From contig NZ_MSDO01000007.1 in assembly GCF_001937195.1 (NCBI RefSeq), positions 62,001 through 126,000 on the forward strand: a stretch of DNA of 64,000 nucleotides. The letters are read 5' to 3'. Made by a program: the position numbers and the translations under genes. A model generated the notes under the pieces. The model saw only the letters and a program-made list of their open reading frames with translations, made no database searches and was not told the origin of the DNA. Each line of letters opens with the position of its first letter. Within the stretch, counting starts at the first letter, position 1. The DNA comes from Salinicola socius (GTDB taxonomy: Bacteria; Pseudomonadota; Gammaproteobacteria; Pseudomonadales; Halomonadaceae). Below are positions 1-8,904 of this stretch, in pieces.

Positions 1-577
1 CGATGATACCGGGGCATACCGCATTGATTCTCACGCCTTGGTCCGCATAATCGAGTGCTGCAGACTTGGTCAACCCGATGATCCCGAACTTGGATGCACA
101 GTAGTCAGCGTGCGCCGGGAAACCGGTAACGCCCGCGCCGGAGGAGACATTGACGATGGCGCCGCTACCTTGCTTCAGCATGTGCGGTATCTGATGTTTC
201 ATGCAGTAAAAAATGCCGTGAAGATTGATCGCGACATTTTTCTCAAACGTCTCACTGGATAGTTCCAGCAGTGGCACACCAGTGGGTTCGACTCCCGCAT
301 TGTTGTAGGCGTAATCAAGCCGTCCAAAAGACTCGACGGTTTTCTCGACTGCCGCCTCGACTTGCTCTTCTTTCGAGACATCACAGAGGATCGCTAATGC
401 CTTTCCCCCTGACTTCTCGATCATGGCCACGGTTTCCGCCGTATTGTCATGGGAGCGTCCAACCACCGCGACGCTGGCGCCAGCCTCAGCAAAGGCAAGG
501 GCCGTGGCCCGACCAAGACCGTCGCCACCACCCGTGATGAAAGCGACCTTACCGGTGTAATCGAATTGCGGATTCAT
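1..577 (-). CDS. SDR family oxidoreductase (partial, C-terminus off the left edge)
   Basis: Classical short-chain dehydrogenase/reductase, a cytosolic NAD(P)-dependent oxidoreductase of unknown substrate. About 192 N-terminal residues are present. Visible motifs are the Rossmann glycine motif TGGGDGLG near residue 15, NNAG near residue 90 and the catalytic YCASK (YxxxK) near residue 158, so the active site is complete and only the substrate-binding C-terminus is missing. The ATG is preceded by a strong AAGGAGGAG ribosome site, which fixes the start. It points the same way as the MFS gene next to it, with a gap of about 130 bases, so co-transcription is possible but not shown. The family is certain; the substrate is not. 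Confidence 0.9.
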   Translation of the reverse strand, partial: MNPQFDYTGKVAFITGGGDGLGRATALAFAEAGASVAVVGRSHDNTAETVAMIEKSGGKALAILCDVSKEEQVEAAVEKTVESFGRLDYAYNNAGVEPTGVPLLELSSETFEKNVAINLHGIFYCMKHQIPHMLKQGSGAIVNVSSGAGVTGFPAHADYCASKFGIIGLTKSAALDYADQGVRINAVCPGII

Positions 578-709
578 TGGCTTGCTCCTCCTTGAGTAAA
601 ACGCATTCCATGCATGAGTATCTCGTCTATTGGCTCTCTTGGTACCGCTTGAAGGGAGCCTAAAATACTTCCGATGACGCTTACGACGCCAAATTGATCG
701 ATCCCCACA

Positions 710-1897
710 TTAAGCAGGCTTCAGCAACTTGCGTCCGGAGCCGATCAGAAGCAGGGCGATCGCAGAAAGCGCCGCACTGCCCACGAAAGTTCCCGTAATC
801 CCCAGGTGATCCAGCAGCACGCCACCAAAGGCGGCACCGACCAGAATGGCGCCCTGGATGGCTGCGACGATCAGGCTGCCCGCCGCTTCCGGCGCGTCAT
901 CCATGTTCTGTGAAACCCAGGACATCCAGCCCACTGACATGGCCGTATTCATCGCTCCCCACACGCCAAGCAGCATGGCGACGATCAACACGATATGGCC
1001 GAATCCCAGCAGCGCCAGTGTCACCAATCCCATGACCGTGGGTAATATCTTCAGCAGAAGGATCACCCTTCCGTTGGCGAGCTTGCCGCCGAGCCACGTG
1101 CCCATGAAACCTGCACAACCCAAGACCAGAAACATCAGCGACAGCATGCCCACGTCAAGCGATGTGAAGGTCTCGAGAAAGGGTCGCAGATAGGTGAACA
1201 TCGAAAACGCGCCGGCGAACGTGAAGATGACCGCCACGATCCCTCTGGCAAAGTAGGGACGTTTGAGAACCGAGAGCAAAGATTTGAGGGACTGGCGGCT
1301 TGATGAGGGCAGCGATGGCAACGCAAACCAGTGCCATAGGAGATTGATGGCAACGATGGGCACCAGTGCCCAGAACACGCCACGCCATCCGATGAGCCCC
1401 CCCAGGTAACTACCTATAGGTGCTGCGAATGCCGCAGCCGTCGCCTGCCCCGTATACATGACCGCCAACGCTTTCGAGACTTTTTCAGCCGGCACCAGTC
1501 GCATGATCACCGCTGTCGCAAGCGCCCAGAAACCGCCAATGCAGACACCCAGTAGCGCGCGGGCGGCCATGAGAACCGTGAAATTGGGCGCGGTCGCGAT
1601 CAGCACGAGTGAAGCAAGCATGCACGCGGTCATCGCCATCAAGACCCATTTGCGGTTGAGCTTACCGACCAGCGTCGTGATGAGCAGACTCGCAGCGACG
1701 GCGAAGAAGCCGCTGACCGAAATCGCCTGACCGGTTTGCCCCGCCGTGGCATCCAGGCTTTCGGCAATCGGCGTCAACAGACTGACTGGCATAAATTCTG
1801 AAGCGATCAACATGGCAACGCTCAGCGTCATGGAGAGCACCGCTCCCCATGAGTTTGCTGTCGGCGAGCCATTTGCCGTGGAAGTTTTTTGAACCAT
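710..1897 (-). CDS. MFS transporter, DHA1/AraJ-like exporter
   Basis: Inner-membrane major facilitator of about 395 residues with the usual 12 hydrophobic segments. The TM2-TM3 loop GKLNRK resembles motif A of drug-proton antiporters, and the whole protein resembles AraJ/YdhP-type exporters of sugars or drugs. The start was placed at the ATG giving MVQKTS, which leaves a short polar N-terminus before TM1; an in-frame upstream ATG at 1963 would add 22 residues but has no better ribosome site. It is divergent from a LysR gene, the common arrangement in which the regulator controls the exporter. The substrate cannot be read from sequence. Confidence 0.85.
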   Translation of the reverse strand: MVQKTSTANGSPTANSWGAVLSMTLSVAMLIASEFMPVSLLTPIAESLDATAGQTGQAISVSGFFAVAASLLITTLVGKLNRKWVLMAMTACMLASLVLIATAPNFTVLMAARALLGVCIGGFWALATAVIMRLVPAEKVSKALAVMYTGQATAAAFAAPIGSYLGGLIGWRGVFWALVPIVAINLLWHWFALPSLPSSSRQSLKSLLSVLKRPYFARGIVAVIFTFAGAFSMFTYLRPFLETFTSLDVGMLSLMFLVLGCAGFMGTWLGGKLANGRVILLLKILPTVMGLVTLALLGFGHIVLIVAMLLGVWGAMNTAMSVGWMSWVSQNMDDAPEAAGSLIVAAIQGAILVGAAFGGVLLDHLGITGTFVGSAALSAIALLLIGSGRKLLKPA

Positions 1898-2124
1898 GTT
1901 TATCACTGTCGAAGGTCGAGGCGGCACAGCTTTACGAAGGCCACGATTTATGAAGAACATCAATCAATCAGCTCACTAGCCAATCTGTAGAGCTGACGAT
2001 AAGCTCGCCGTCATCTCGAGAGAATCCACCGGTCGAACATGAGTTAATCGAGAATTGGTGCGCTATGCGAGATACTTGAGGGATGGATTCTAGGTGATAG
2101 TCAGAGTTACGCAACGCGAAGCCA

Positions 2125-2138
2125 ATGATACCTATCAT
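2125..2138. promoter_or_regulatory. Inverted repeat, candidate LysR operator
   Basis: The arms ATGATA and TATCAT are separated by CC in the roughly 325-base divergent region between the MFS exporter and the LysR gene, about 85 bases before the LysR start. Position and symmetry suit a LysR-type recognition site. It is a single site with no second copy to compare, so the assignment is inferred. Nothing else gene-like was seen in this intergenic stretch. Confidence 0.4.
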
Positions 2139-2222
2139 GAGGTGTATTCATTGATTGCTCGCATTCCGAAAGCCTAAGGTTACACTGGCCTTTTATCAGG
2201 AAGTGTCGCTTCCGGGGGCATC

Positions 2223-3149
2223 ATGCAGAGAGAAGAGCTGGGAGACATGGCAGTCTTCGTCACAGTTGCCGAAGAGATGAATTTCACGCGCGCCGCCGTT
2301 CGCTTGGGCGTATCCCAATCCGCTGTCAGCCACACCATACGCCGTCTCGAAGCGTCGGTAGGCTTCAAGCTACTTAATCGCACCTCACGGCGCGTTGGCC
2401 TGACCGATGCGGGAGAAAAACTGCTGGCTGCCCTGCGCCCTAGCCTGACTCAGATCGAAACGCGCATAGAAGAGTTGAGATTGATGGATGACTCGCCCAA
2501 GGGGCGAGTTCGTCTCACCGCCAGCAAGCCAGCCGCGCGGTGGATACTGATGCCAGTGCTATCCCCTCTGGTGCGTGACTATCCTGATATCGAAATCGAG
2601 ATAAACCTCGATAGCCGACTCAATGATATCGACGAGGACCGCTTCGACGCCGGAATTCGCCTAGGAGAATTTGTCGCTCCGAACATGATTGCCGTTCCCG
2701 TCAGCCCTCCGCTAAGACTAGCGGCTGTCGCCACGCCGGCTTACTTGCAATCCCGGGGCACGCCGCAGCATCCTGACGATCTCGAGCAACATGACTGCCT
2801 GACTATCCGCTTCAGACCCGACGGCTCGGTCTACCACTGGGAATTCGAGAAAGACGGCCAGCAGCTGGTGAAACGGGTTACGGGCCCTTTTATTTTCAGC
2901 GAAAGCGATCTCGCCATCGAGGCTGCTCGGGCGGGGCACGGCATTGCCTTCGTCCTCGAGGCTGAGGTAGTGGAGCATCTCGCCAGGGGAGACTTGGTTC
3001 GCCTTCTCGCTGACTGGTGCCCCCCGTTTGATGGATATCACCTGTTTTATTCGGATCGCCGCCAAGTCAGCTCTGCGCTGCGTCTCATTATTGATCGCCT
3101 AAAATCTCATCGCGACACCATTACCCTCCCGCTGGACTCCGCCTCTTGA
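2223..3149 (+). CDS. LysR family transcriptional regulator
   Basis: LysR-type regulator of 308 residues. The N-terminal winged helix-turn-helix covers about residues 7-66 (FTRAAVRLGVSQSAVSHTI is the recognition region), followed by a periplasmic-binding-like effector domain from about residue 90. It most resembles the subgroup that regulates divergently transcribed exporters or reductases, and here it is divergent from an MFS exporter, which is its probable target. The ATG lies shortly after a purine-rich stretch (GGGGGC). A strong bidirectional terminator follows the stop codon. Confidence 0.92.
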   Translation: MQREELGDMAVFVTVAEEMNFTRAAVRLGVSQSAVSHTIRRLEASVGFKLLNRTSRRVGLTDAGEKLLAALRPSLTQIETRIEELRLMDDSPKGRVRLTASKPAARWILMPVLSPLVRDYPDIEIEINLDSRLNDIDEDRFDAGIRLGEFVAPNMIAVPVSPPLRLAAVATPAYLQSRGTPQHPDDLEQHDCLTIRFRPDGSVYHWEFEKDGQQLVKRVTGPFIFSESDLAIEAARAGHGIAFVLEAEVVEHLARGDLVRLLADWCPPFDGYHLFYSDRRQVSSALRLIIDRLKSHRDTITLPLDSAS

Positions 3150-3159
3150 GAGAAGACTG

Positions 3160-3187
3160 AAAGGCGCCTGCCTTGGCAGGCGCCTTT
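3160..3187. terminator. Bidirectional Rho-independent terminator
   Basis: A perfect 13-bp inverted repeat (AAAGGCGCCTGCC with its complement) around a TT loop. A-runs at one end and T-runs at the other allow it to work in both directions. It sits between the stop codons of the LysR gene and the convergent paoC-like gene, so it probably ends both transcripts. Confidence 0.88.
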
Positions 3188-3222
3188 GCACGTTGCCAAG
3201 CGTCCAAGGACATTGTCCCGAA

Positions 3223-5403
3223 TCAAACTTCTGGCAATTGGTCGATCATACGGTCCAGCGTCAGCGGATACTGACGCACCCGTATGCCCGTGGCGTTATA
3301 GGCCGCGTTGGCGATCGCTGCCGCCACACCGCAAAGCCCCAACTCGCCAACGCCTTTCGACTTGAGCGGCGTGGCCACGTTGTCGAGCGTATCGAGGAAA
3401 ATGACTTCCTGATGCGGTATGTCGGCATGGACCGCGACCTCGTAACTGGCCAGATCGTGATTGGCGAAGAAGCCGTGCTCTAGATCGACCGCAAGCTCTT
3501 CCGACAATGCACCACCCGTGCCCATCACCATGCCTCCGATCACCTGACTGCGCGCGGTGATCGGGTTGAGGATCCGCCCGGCATCGCAGACGGCGAGCAT
3601 ACGACGCACGCGCGTCTCGCCGGTGGCGACATGAACGCCAACCTCGACGAAGTGCGCGCCGAAGGTGGCCATCAGGTAATCCTTGGACTGGAACTCGCCG
3701 AAGTTCATCGAATCCTCGGCGCTGAACTCGCCGGCGATCTCGGAAAGCGGCGTCACCTCTCCGTTGCCGATTACGTTGCCATCGCGGAATTCGGGATTCT
3801 GCAAGCCAAGTCGCTCACCAATCTTTTCGCGCAGCGCGACGCAGGCGGCATACACGCCAGCCGTAGAACTGGAGGCACCGAACTGACCACCGGAGCCAGA
3901 GGAAACCGGCCAGGCGCTATTGCCCAACCGCACCTCGACTCGACCCATCGGCAAGCCCATCGTCTCCGCGGCGGTCTGCGTCAGGATGGTGTAAGAGCCG
4001 GTACCGATATCCGTCATATCCGTTTCGATCACCAGCCTGCCGTTGGAAAGCGTCGCCCTGGCGCCGGATTTCAAGTTCAAATGCCCGCGATAGGCGCCTG
4101 CCACGCCATGGCCAATCAACCACATACCTTCACGACGACCGCCCGGCGTGGTGTTGCGATCCGACCAGCCGAAGCGATTGGCGCCCTCGCGCAGACACTC
4201 GACATAGTGGCGCTCGGAAAACGGGATCGCCGGATCGCTGGGGTTGACCTGGGTATCGTTGCGGATGCGGAACTCGACAGGATCCATCCCGAGCTTCTCC
4301 GCCATCTCGTCCATCGCAATCTCCAGCGCCATCAGGCCGGAGGTCTCCCCTGGCGCCCGCATGTCGGAGGCCTCGGGCAAGTGCATCTCGACCAGGTGAT
4401 GGATTACGCGGCGATTCGCAGCCGCATAGAAGAATGGCGTCTGCGCGGTGGCGTTTTCGCCGCGGCCGCCCGGCAGCGTGTGAGAGGCCGCTTCGTGATC
4501 GATGGCGGTGAGCTTGCCATCCGCATCGGCCGCCAGCCGGATTCGCTGAATGGTCGCGGATCGGTGCGTGGTGTTGTTGATCATGAACGGACGCGGCAGC
4601 GCCATCTTGACCGGTGCACCGACGGCGCGCGAACCGATCGCCGCCAGTACGGCATCAGCGCGTAGCCAGAGCTTGCCGCCGAAGCCACCACCGATGAAAG
4701 GGCTCTCGACGCGGATGCGATCCGGATCGATGCCGAAATTGGTCGCCAGCGCCTGGCGATTCCACTCGATCATCTGGCTCGAGGTCCAGACGGTCATCTG
4801 GTCACCGTCGGACCAGTCGACGATGGAGGCATGCGGTTCCATCATCGCGTGTGTATGAGACGGCGTATGGTATATCTCGTCGAGGGTAACGGCCGCACTC
4901 TGGAACGCCGCATCGACGTCACCCACCAGGGTCGACGGCTCGCCCGTGCCCCTGACTCGCTCCCATCCCGCCTCCAGATCGACATCGACCTTGTCACGGT
5001 CGTAACTGACCTCTAGCAGCGCAGCGGCGGCCCTCGCCTGCTCGAAACTCTCCGCGACAACGACAGCAATCGCCTGCTGATAGTGTTCGACAACGTCACC
5101 GCCGAACAAGCGAGCGACGTTATAGTCCCAGATACCGAGCGGTTCGATTTCCAGTGTAGTGACAACGCCGCGCACGCCCGGCGCACTGCGCGCTGCGCTT
5201 GCATCGATACCCGTGATCCGGCCCTTGGCGATCGCCGCGCCCACCGGATAGCCGTAAAGTTGTCCCGCCACGACATCATGTCGCTCGTAAGCGTAAGGCG
5301 CCTTTCCGGTCACCTTGAGCACACCGTCCACGCGGGCGTGAGGCTTGCCGACGACGGTGGCGCGATCGAAGAGGTTCTGATCTGCCGGTTGATTGAAGTC
5401 CAT
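3223..5403 (-). CDS. paoC: Aldehyde oxidoreductase molybdenum-binding subunit (PaoC-like)
   Basis: Large molybdopterin-cytosine-dinucleotide subunit of the xanthine oxidase family, 726 residues, close in length to E. coli PaoC. It carries the cofactor-binding GGGFGGK at 238-244 and the C-terminal KGVGELGLCG, whose Glu687 matches the catalytic glutamate of the family. The predicted role is oxidation of (aromatic) aldehydes to acids in the periplasm, with PaoA exporting the complex by the Tat route. It is the last gene of the operon and starts three bases after the paoB stop. No XdhC/PaoD-type cofactor-insertion gene lies beside it, so maturation must be supplied from elsewhere. Substrate class is inferred from the family. 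Confidence 0.9.
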   Translation of the reverse strand: MDFNQPADQNLFDRATVVGKPHARVDGVLKVTGKAPYAYERHDVVAGQLYGYPVGAAIAKGRITGIDASAARSAPGVRGVVTTLEIEPLGIWDYNVARLFGGDVVEHYQQAIAVVVAESFEQARAAAALLEVSYDRDKVDVDLEAGWERVRGTGEPSTLVGDVDAAFQSAAVTLDEIYHTPSHTHAMMEPHASIVDWSDGDQMTVWTSSQMIEWNRQALATNFGIDPDRIRVESPFIGGGFGGKLWLRADAVLAAIGSRAVGAPVKMALPRPFMINNTTHRSATIQRIRLAADADGKLTAIDHEAASHTLPGGRGENATAQTPFFYAAANRRVIHHLVEMHLPEASDMRAPGETSGLMALEIAMDEMAEKLGMDPVEFRIRNDTQVNPSDPAIPFSERHYVECLREGANRFGWSDRNTTPGGRREGMWLIGHGVAGAYRGHLNLKSGARATLSNGRLVIETDMTDIGTGSYTILTQTAAETMGLPMGRVEVRLGNSAWPVSSGSGGQFGASSSTAGVYAACVALREKIGERLGLQNPEFRDGNVIGNGEVTPLSEIAGEFSAEDSMNFGEFQSKDYLMATFGAHFVEVGVHVATGETRVRRMLAVCDAGRILNPITARSQVIGGMVMGTGGALSEELAVDLEHGFFANHDLASYEVAVHADIPHQEVIFLDTLDNVATPLKSKGVGELGLCGVAAAIANAAYNATGIRVRQYPLTLDRMIDQLPEV

Positions 5404-5406
5404 GGA

Positions 5407-6357
5407 TTACCCCTCGGCCAGCATGGCGGCGAGCGTACGCTCGGCCAGTGTGATCTTGAACGCGTTCTCTTCCGTCGGGGTGGCGCCATCCAGCAGACGC
5501 GACATCACCGCGTTCGCCCCGTCGGGCAGCGCGGCTTCCGCCTGGGGTCGGCGCCACGGTTCCGGGGCGACACCGCCCAGCGCCACGCGTCCCGTGCCAT
5601 CCTCACGCTCGATCAACGCCACGGACACCAGCGCGAAAGCATAGGAGGCCCGGTCGCGCACCTTGTGGTACGACTGGCGGCCGCCAATCGGCGGTGGCAA
5701 GGTCACCGCCGTGATGATCTCGCCCGGCATCAGGGCTGTCTCGATCTCGGGCGTGTCCCCCGGCAGCCGGTAGAATTCGTCCAGCGGGATCGTCCGGGAA
5801 GCCCCGGAAGGCGTCGTCGTTTCCACCTCGGCATCCAGCACGCGAAGGGCGACCGCCATGTCGGAGGGATGCGTCGCGATACAGGTATCCGAGGTGCCGA
5901 TAATGCCGAGCTGACGCGAGAACGCGCCCTTGCCCAACGCGGCACAGCCCGCACCCGGCACGCGCTTGTTGCAGGGCATGGCGGTATCGTAGAAGTACGG
6001 ACAGCGAGTGCGCTGCAACAGGTTCCCGGCGGTGGTCGCCTTGTTGCGTAACTGCCCCGAAGCACCGGCCATCAACGCGCGGGTCAGCACGCCGTAGTCG
6101 CGACGTACTGTCGCGTCGGCAGCCAGATCGGTGTTGGTCACCATCGCACCGATGCGCAATCCGCCGCCCGCGGTGGATGAAATCCGGTCAAGGCCGGTCG
6201 CGCTGACATCGATCAGGTGCACCGGCGTCTCGATCTCCAGCTTCATCAAGTCGAGCAGGTTGGTGCCGCCAGCGATAAACTTGGCGCCGGGAACTTCTGC
6301 AGCGCGGGCGGCGGCCTGAGCAGGCTCGCTTGCACGCTCGAAAGAAAACGCTCTCAT
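5407..6357 (-). CDS. paoB: Aldehyde oxidoreductase FAD-binding subunit (PaoB-like)
   Basis: Medium subunit of the molybdenum hydroxylase, 316 residues against 318 in E. coli PaoB. The FAD-binding region [13 protein letters not shown] is near residue 27, and [15 protein letters not shown] begins near 108. Cys119, Cys129, Cys138 and Cys159 fit the extra [4Fe-4S] cluster known in E. coli PaoB, which most xanthine dehydrogenase flavin subunits lack. This is good evidence for the PaoABC subtype. The start ATG overlaps the paoA stop in an ATGA junction, implying translational coupling. A longer upstream reading of the same frame runs through paoA and is not coding. Confidence 0.9.
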   Translation of the reverse strand: MRAFSFERASEPAQAAARAAEVPGAKFIAGGTNLLDLMKLEIETPVHLIDVSATGLDRISSTAGGGLRIGAMVTNTDLAADATVRRDYGVLTRALMAGASGQLRNKATTAGNLLQRTRCPYFYDTAMPCNKRVPGAGCAALGKGAFSRQLGIIGTSDTCIATHPSDMAVALRVLDAEVETTTPSGASRTIPLDEFYRLPGDTPEIETALMPGEIITAVTLPPPIGGRQSYHKVRDRASYAFALVSVALIEREDGTGRVALGGVAPEPWRRPQAEAALPDGANAVMSRLLDGATPTEENAFKITLAERTLAAMLAEG

Positions 6358-6989
6358 ACCTGTGCCCCCGACGCCTGATGGATCGCTTCGAGGATGTTGG
6401 CATAGGCACCGCAGCGGCAGATGTTGCCGGACATGCGCTCGCGTATCTCCTCGTCGGACGCCTCGATAGTCGCGGTCAGATCCCGGGTGACGTGACTTGG
6501 CACATTGTCTCGAATTTCCTGGAGCACCGCCTTGGCCGAGCAGATCTGCCCGGGCGTGCAGTAACCGCACTGGAAGCCGTCATGATCGACGAAAGCCTGC
6601 TGCATGGGGTCTAGCTGCTGAGGCGTGCCCAGGCCCTCGATAGTGGTCACCTCGTCCCCTTCGTGCATCACCGCAAGGCTCAGACAGGAATTGATGCGCT
6701 CACCGTTGACCGACACCGTACAGGCACCGCATTGACCGTGATCGCACCCTTTCTTCGTGCCGGTCAAATGCAGATGCTCGCGCAGCGCATCGAGGAGAGT
6801 CGTACGATTATCGATCGCCAATCCGCGCGCCTCGCCGTTGACGACGAGCGTAACGGTGGAATTGTCCGGCCCCACGAGAGACGTTGGTTGCGCGTTGGCA
6901 CGCCAGGGGATATTGGCTGCGACGATGGCGCTGGCCGAACCAACCAGGAACGTTCGCCGACGCATTTCGAATCGGATGGGAGGGCTCAT
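6354..6989 (-). CDS. paoA: Aldehyde oxidoreductase 2Fe-2S subunit with Tat signal (PaoA-like)
   Basis: Small iron-sulfur subunit, 211 residues. It begins with a twin-arginine signal (RRRTFLVG followed by a hydrophobic stretch and ANA), so the folded heterotrimer is expected to be exported to the periplasm. The ferredoxin-type cluster ligands are Cys82, 87, 90 and 102. The helical domain has Cys141, 144, 191 and 193 in the CGYCTPG and CRCG motifs. It is first in the three-gene operon. Electrons from aldehyde oxidation would pass from the Mo site through these clusters to FAD. Confidence 0.92.
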   Translation of the reverse strand: MSPPIRFEMRRRTFLVGSASAIVAANIPWRANAQPTSLVGPDNSTVTLVVNGEARGLAIDNRTTLLDALREHLHLTGTKKGCDHGQCGACTVSVNGERINSCLSLAVMHEGDEVTTIEGLGTPQQLDPMQQAFVDHDGFQCGYCTPGQICSAKAVLQEIRDNVPSHVTRDLTATIEASDEEIRERMSGNICRCGAYANILEAIHQASGAQV

Positions 6990-7219
6990 CAGGTAGTCCT
7001 CATCAGCATAAGGGTCACGGTCAAATACGTTAATATCTAATCTAGACTACTCCACTTTCAACAGGCATTAGCACCGACCTTCTCAATAGCTACCATGAGC
7101 ATGATTCATCAATTAGGGGATTTATAAATCGAGACTTTATAATGAGGTGAGAGTTTCTTTATGATGAGCCTGCTATCGTATTTCATACACGACATCGGTC
7201 TCGCCGATTCGGGCATACT

Positions 7220-7434
7220 TTCTTCAGATCCTACTAAGCTCTGTCTGAAAAATCGGCGAGCGATGGCAAGACCGGGGCGCGTAGCTAAGGCAAAAATTGA
7301 CGAAAAAAGGACCGGGCTGGCGCTCCAGTTTACGAGGTGTAAATGAGCATTTTGATCGGGCTGGCGCACCAGTCAATTTTTAACGCCGTATGGGCGAGCG
7401 CAGGCATTTTTCAGACAGAGCGTAGGATCAAGAA
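7220..7434 (-). repeat. Structured dispersed repeat, copy A (long hairpin form)
   Basis: Largest of three related elements. The outer stem has three blocks: TTCTT/AAGAA, GATCCTAC/GTAGGATC and a perfect 16-bp arm at 7238-7253 with 7406-7421, about 29 paired bases with only two small bulges. Inside are AAAAATTGAC/GTCAATTTTT (7292-7301 with 7372-7381) and, on the minus strand, the conserved core TCAAAATGCTCATTTAC with its TTTAC/GTAAA hairpin. Only this copy has two 19-nt direct repeats (7310-7328 and 7354-7372, 17 of 19 identical), each holding a CTGG/CCAG mini-hairpin on either side of the core. It lies in the roughly 740-base gap between the pao and ABC-importer operons, where no credible gene is seen. 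Confidence 0.85.
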
Positions 7435-7732
7435 CCGACAGCATTCATGGAGCTATGATCTGAGTGGCCGGAGCCGATAACGGCAGGCAACCAAGCGGAC
7501 GCGATCATGACTCTTCGTTTGATATCGAACGAAGAGTTCGATCGTCAGGTTAGAGACATTATGAGTTGGCCTGCGTAATTAATTGGCATGCAAACCAACT
7601 CACATCTTCTGGTTGCGAGGCCGACCGGATCGACAATAAAGCGTTGTTGAATTGGCTTACCAAACCTTCCATGCCATTAAATAATCGTTCGCGTTGTTAC
7701 CGCGAAACCGGCGCCGGCCCCTGAACGCAACG
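7435..7732. other. Non-coding, AT-richer spacer with a 26-nt palindrome
   Basis: No convincing gene is present between repeat copy A and the end of the ABC ATPase gene. The notable element is a near-perfect palindrome at 7511-7536 with arms CTCTTCGTT and AACGAAGAG around a centre containing GATATC. There is no T-run beside it, so it does not look like a standard terminator. Near 7640 the sequence GCGTTGTTGAATT faintly resembles the ends of IS5-group elements, but no second end or transposase was found. Confidence 0.5.
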
Positions 7733-8863
7733 TCATATAGCGTTGACTCGACTACCCTCACATTCAACGCCGGCCAGCGGGTGGCGTTGCAGACGGTCCA
7801 GCGATTGCCCATTGCTCTTGAAAAGATGCGCGCAGGAGGGATCGAAGCTGAAGCGGACCCGCTCGTGCACGCGATGCACGATATTCCCGTCCGCGACCAG
7901 GATCCACTCTTTACCCAGATGATCGAGATACAGCGAGGTGACACCGCCCAGGCGCTCGGTGAGCACGATGTCTCCTTCCAGGGAGCCGTGGTCGTCCAGC
8001 TTGAGGTGTTCAGGCCGTATGCCCAGCGTCAGCGTATCGCCAACGTTGATGTCATCGCCCACCACCGGTATTCGGCAGGCGCCCCCGGGCAGCGCCAGAT
8101 CGACCCCGGTCGGGCCGACGCCGTGCACTTCGACATCCAGGAAGTTCATCTTCGGCGAGCCGATGAATCCAGCCACGAAGCGGTTGCGTGGATGATGGTA
8201 AAGCTCCATCGGCGACCCAATCTGTTCTACCGAGCCGCCCTGCAGTACGACGATCTTATCGGCCATCGTCATGGCCTCGACCTGATCGTGGGTGACATAG
8301 ATCATTGTCGCGTTGAGCTCATGGTGGAGTCGCGTCAGCTCTATTCGCATCTGTACACGCAGCGCCGCATCGAGATTGGACAGGGGCTCGTCGAACAGGA
8401 AAATACTCGGATTGCGCACGATGGCCCGACCGATCGCAACGCGTTGGCGCTGCCCCCCGGATAGCGCACGCGGCTTCCGGTCCAGCAATTCCTCGAGCTG
8501 CAGAATGCGCGCGGCGGCCCGGATCTTCTCACGACGCTCCGCTCTGGGCACTTTGGCCAGGCGCAGGCTAAACCCCATATTGTCCTCGACACTCATATGC
8601 GGGTAGAGCGCATAACTCTGGAACACCATCGCCAGCCCGCGCTCGGCAGGGCCGATCTCGTTGACCCGCTGGCCGTTGATCTTGATATCGCCGCTGGAGG
8701 CACTCTCCAGCCCGGCGATCGTGCGCAGCAGAGTCGACTTGCCGCAACCGGAAGGACCGACGAAGACGACGAACTCGCGGTCCTTGACCTCGAGATCGAT
8801 GCCCTTGAGGACCCGAGTGCTACCGAAGTCCTTGATGATATTGTCGAGCTGTAGCGTTGCCAT
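7733..8863 (-). CDS. Sugar/polyol ABC transporter ATP-binding protein (UgpC/MalK family)
   Basis: Cytosolic ATPase of a CUT1 carbohydrate importer, 376 residues. Walker A is GPSGCGKST at 36-44, the signature is LSGGQRQR near 135, Walker B is IFLFDEPLSNLD and the switch His is in VTHDQ. The C-terminal TOBE/OB-fold regulatory region typical of MalK/UgpC/SmoK is present. The ATG giving MATLQL was chosen; a GTG four codons upstream is possible. The last 15 residues after SLDRLQR are longer than usual for the family, which may be natural drift. It is the distal gene of the operon, after the SDR gene. Confidence 0.92.
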   Translation of the reverse strand: MATLQLDNIIKDFGSTRVLKGIDLEVKDREFVVFVGPSGCGKSTLLRTIAGLESASSGDIKINGQRVNEIGPAERGLAMVFQSYALYPHMSVEDNMGFSLRLAKVPRAERREKIRAAARILQLEELLDRKPRALSGGQRQRVAIGRAIVRNPSIFLFDEPLSNLDAALRVQMRIELTRLHHELNATMIYVTHDQVEAMTMADKIVVLQGGSVEQIGSPMELYHHPRNRFVAGFIGSPKMNFLDVEVHGVGPTGVDLALPGGACRIPVVGDDINVGDTLTLGIRPEHLKLDDHGSLEGDIVLTERLGGVTSLYLDHLGKEWILVADGNIVHRVHERVRFSFDPSCAHLFKSNGQSLDRLQRHPLAGVECEGSRVNAI

Positions 8864-8904
8864 AAGCTTACTCACAGTTTGAGGTGGTGGCTTGTTAGAA
8901 CGGG

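Noticed and set aside
7109-7369. Open frames on both strands within the 7 kb spacer
   Set aside because: They lie across the stem-loop repeat, lack ribosome sites and family features, and are explained by the inverted repeat.
7620-7660. IS5-group-like end (GCGTTGTTGAATT)
   Set aside because: Only a short resemblance, with no partner end, target duplication or transposase.
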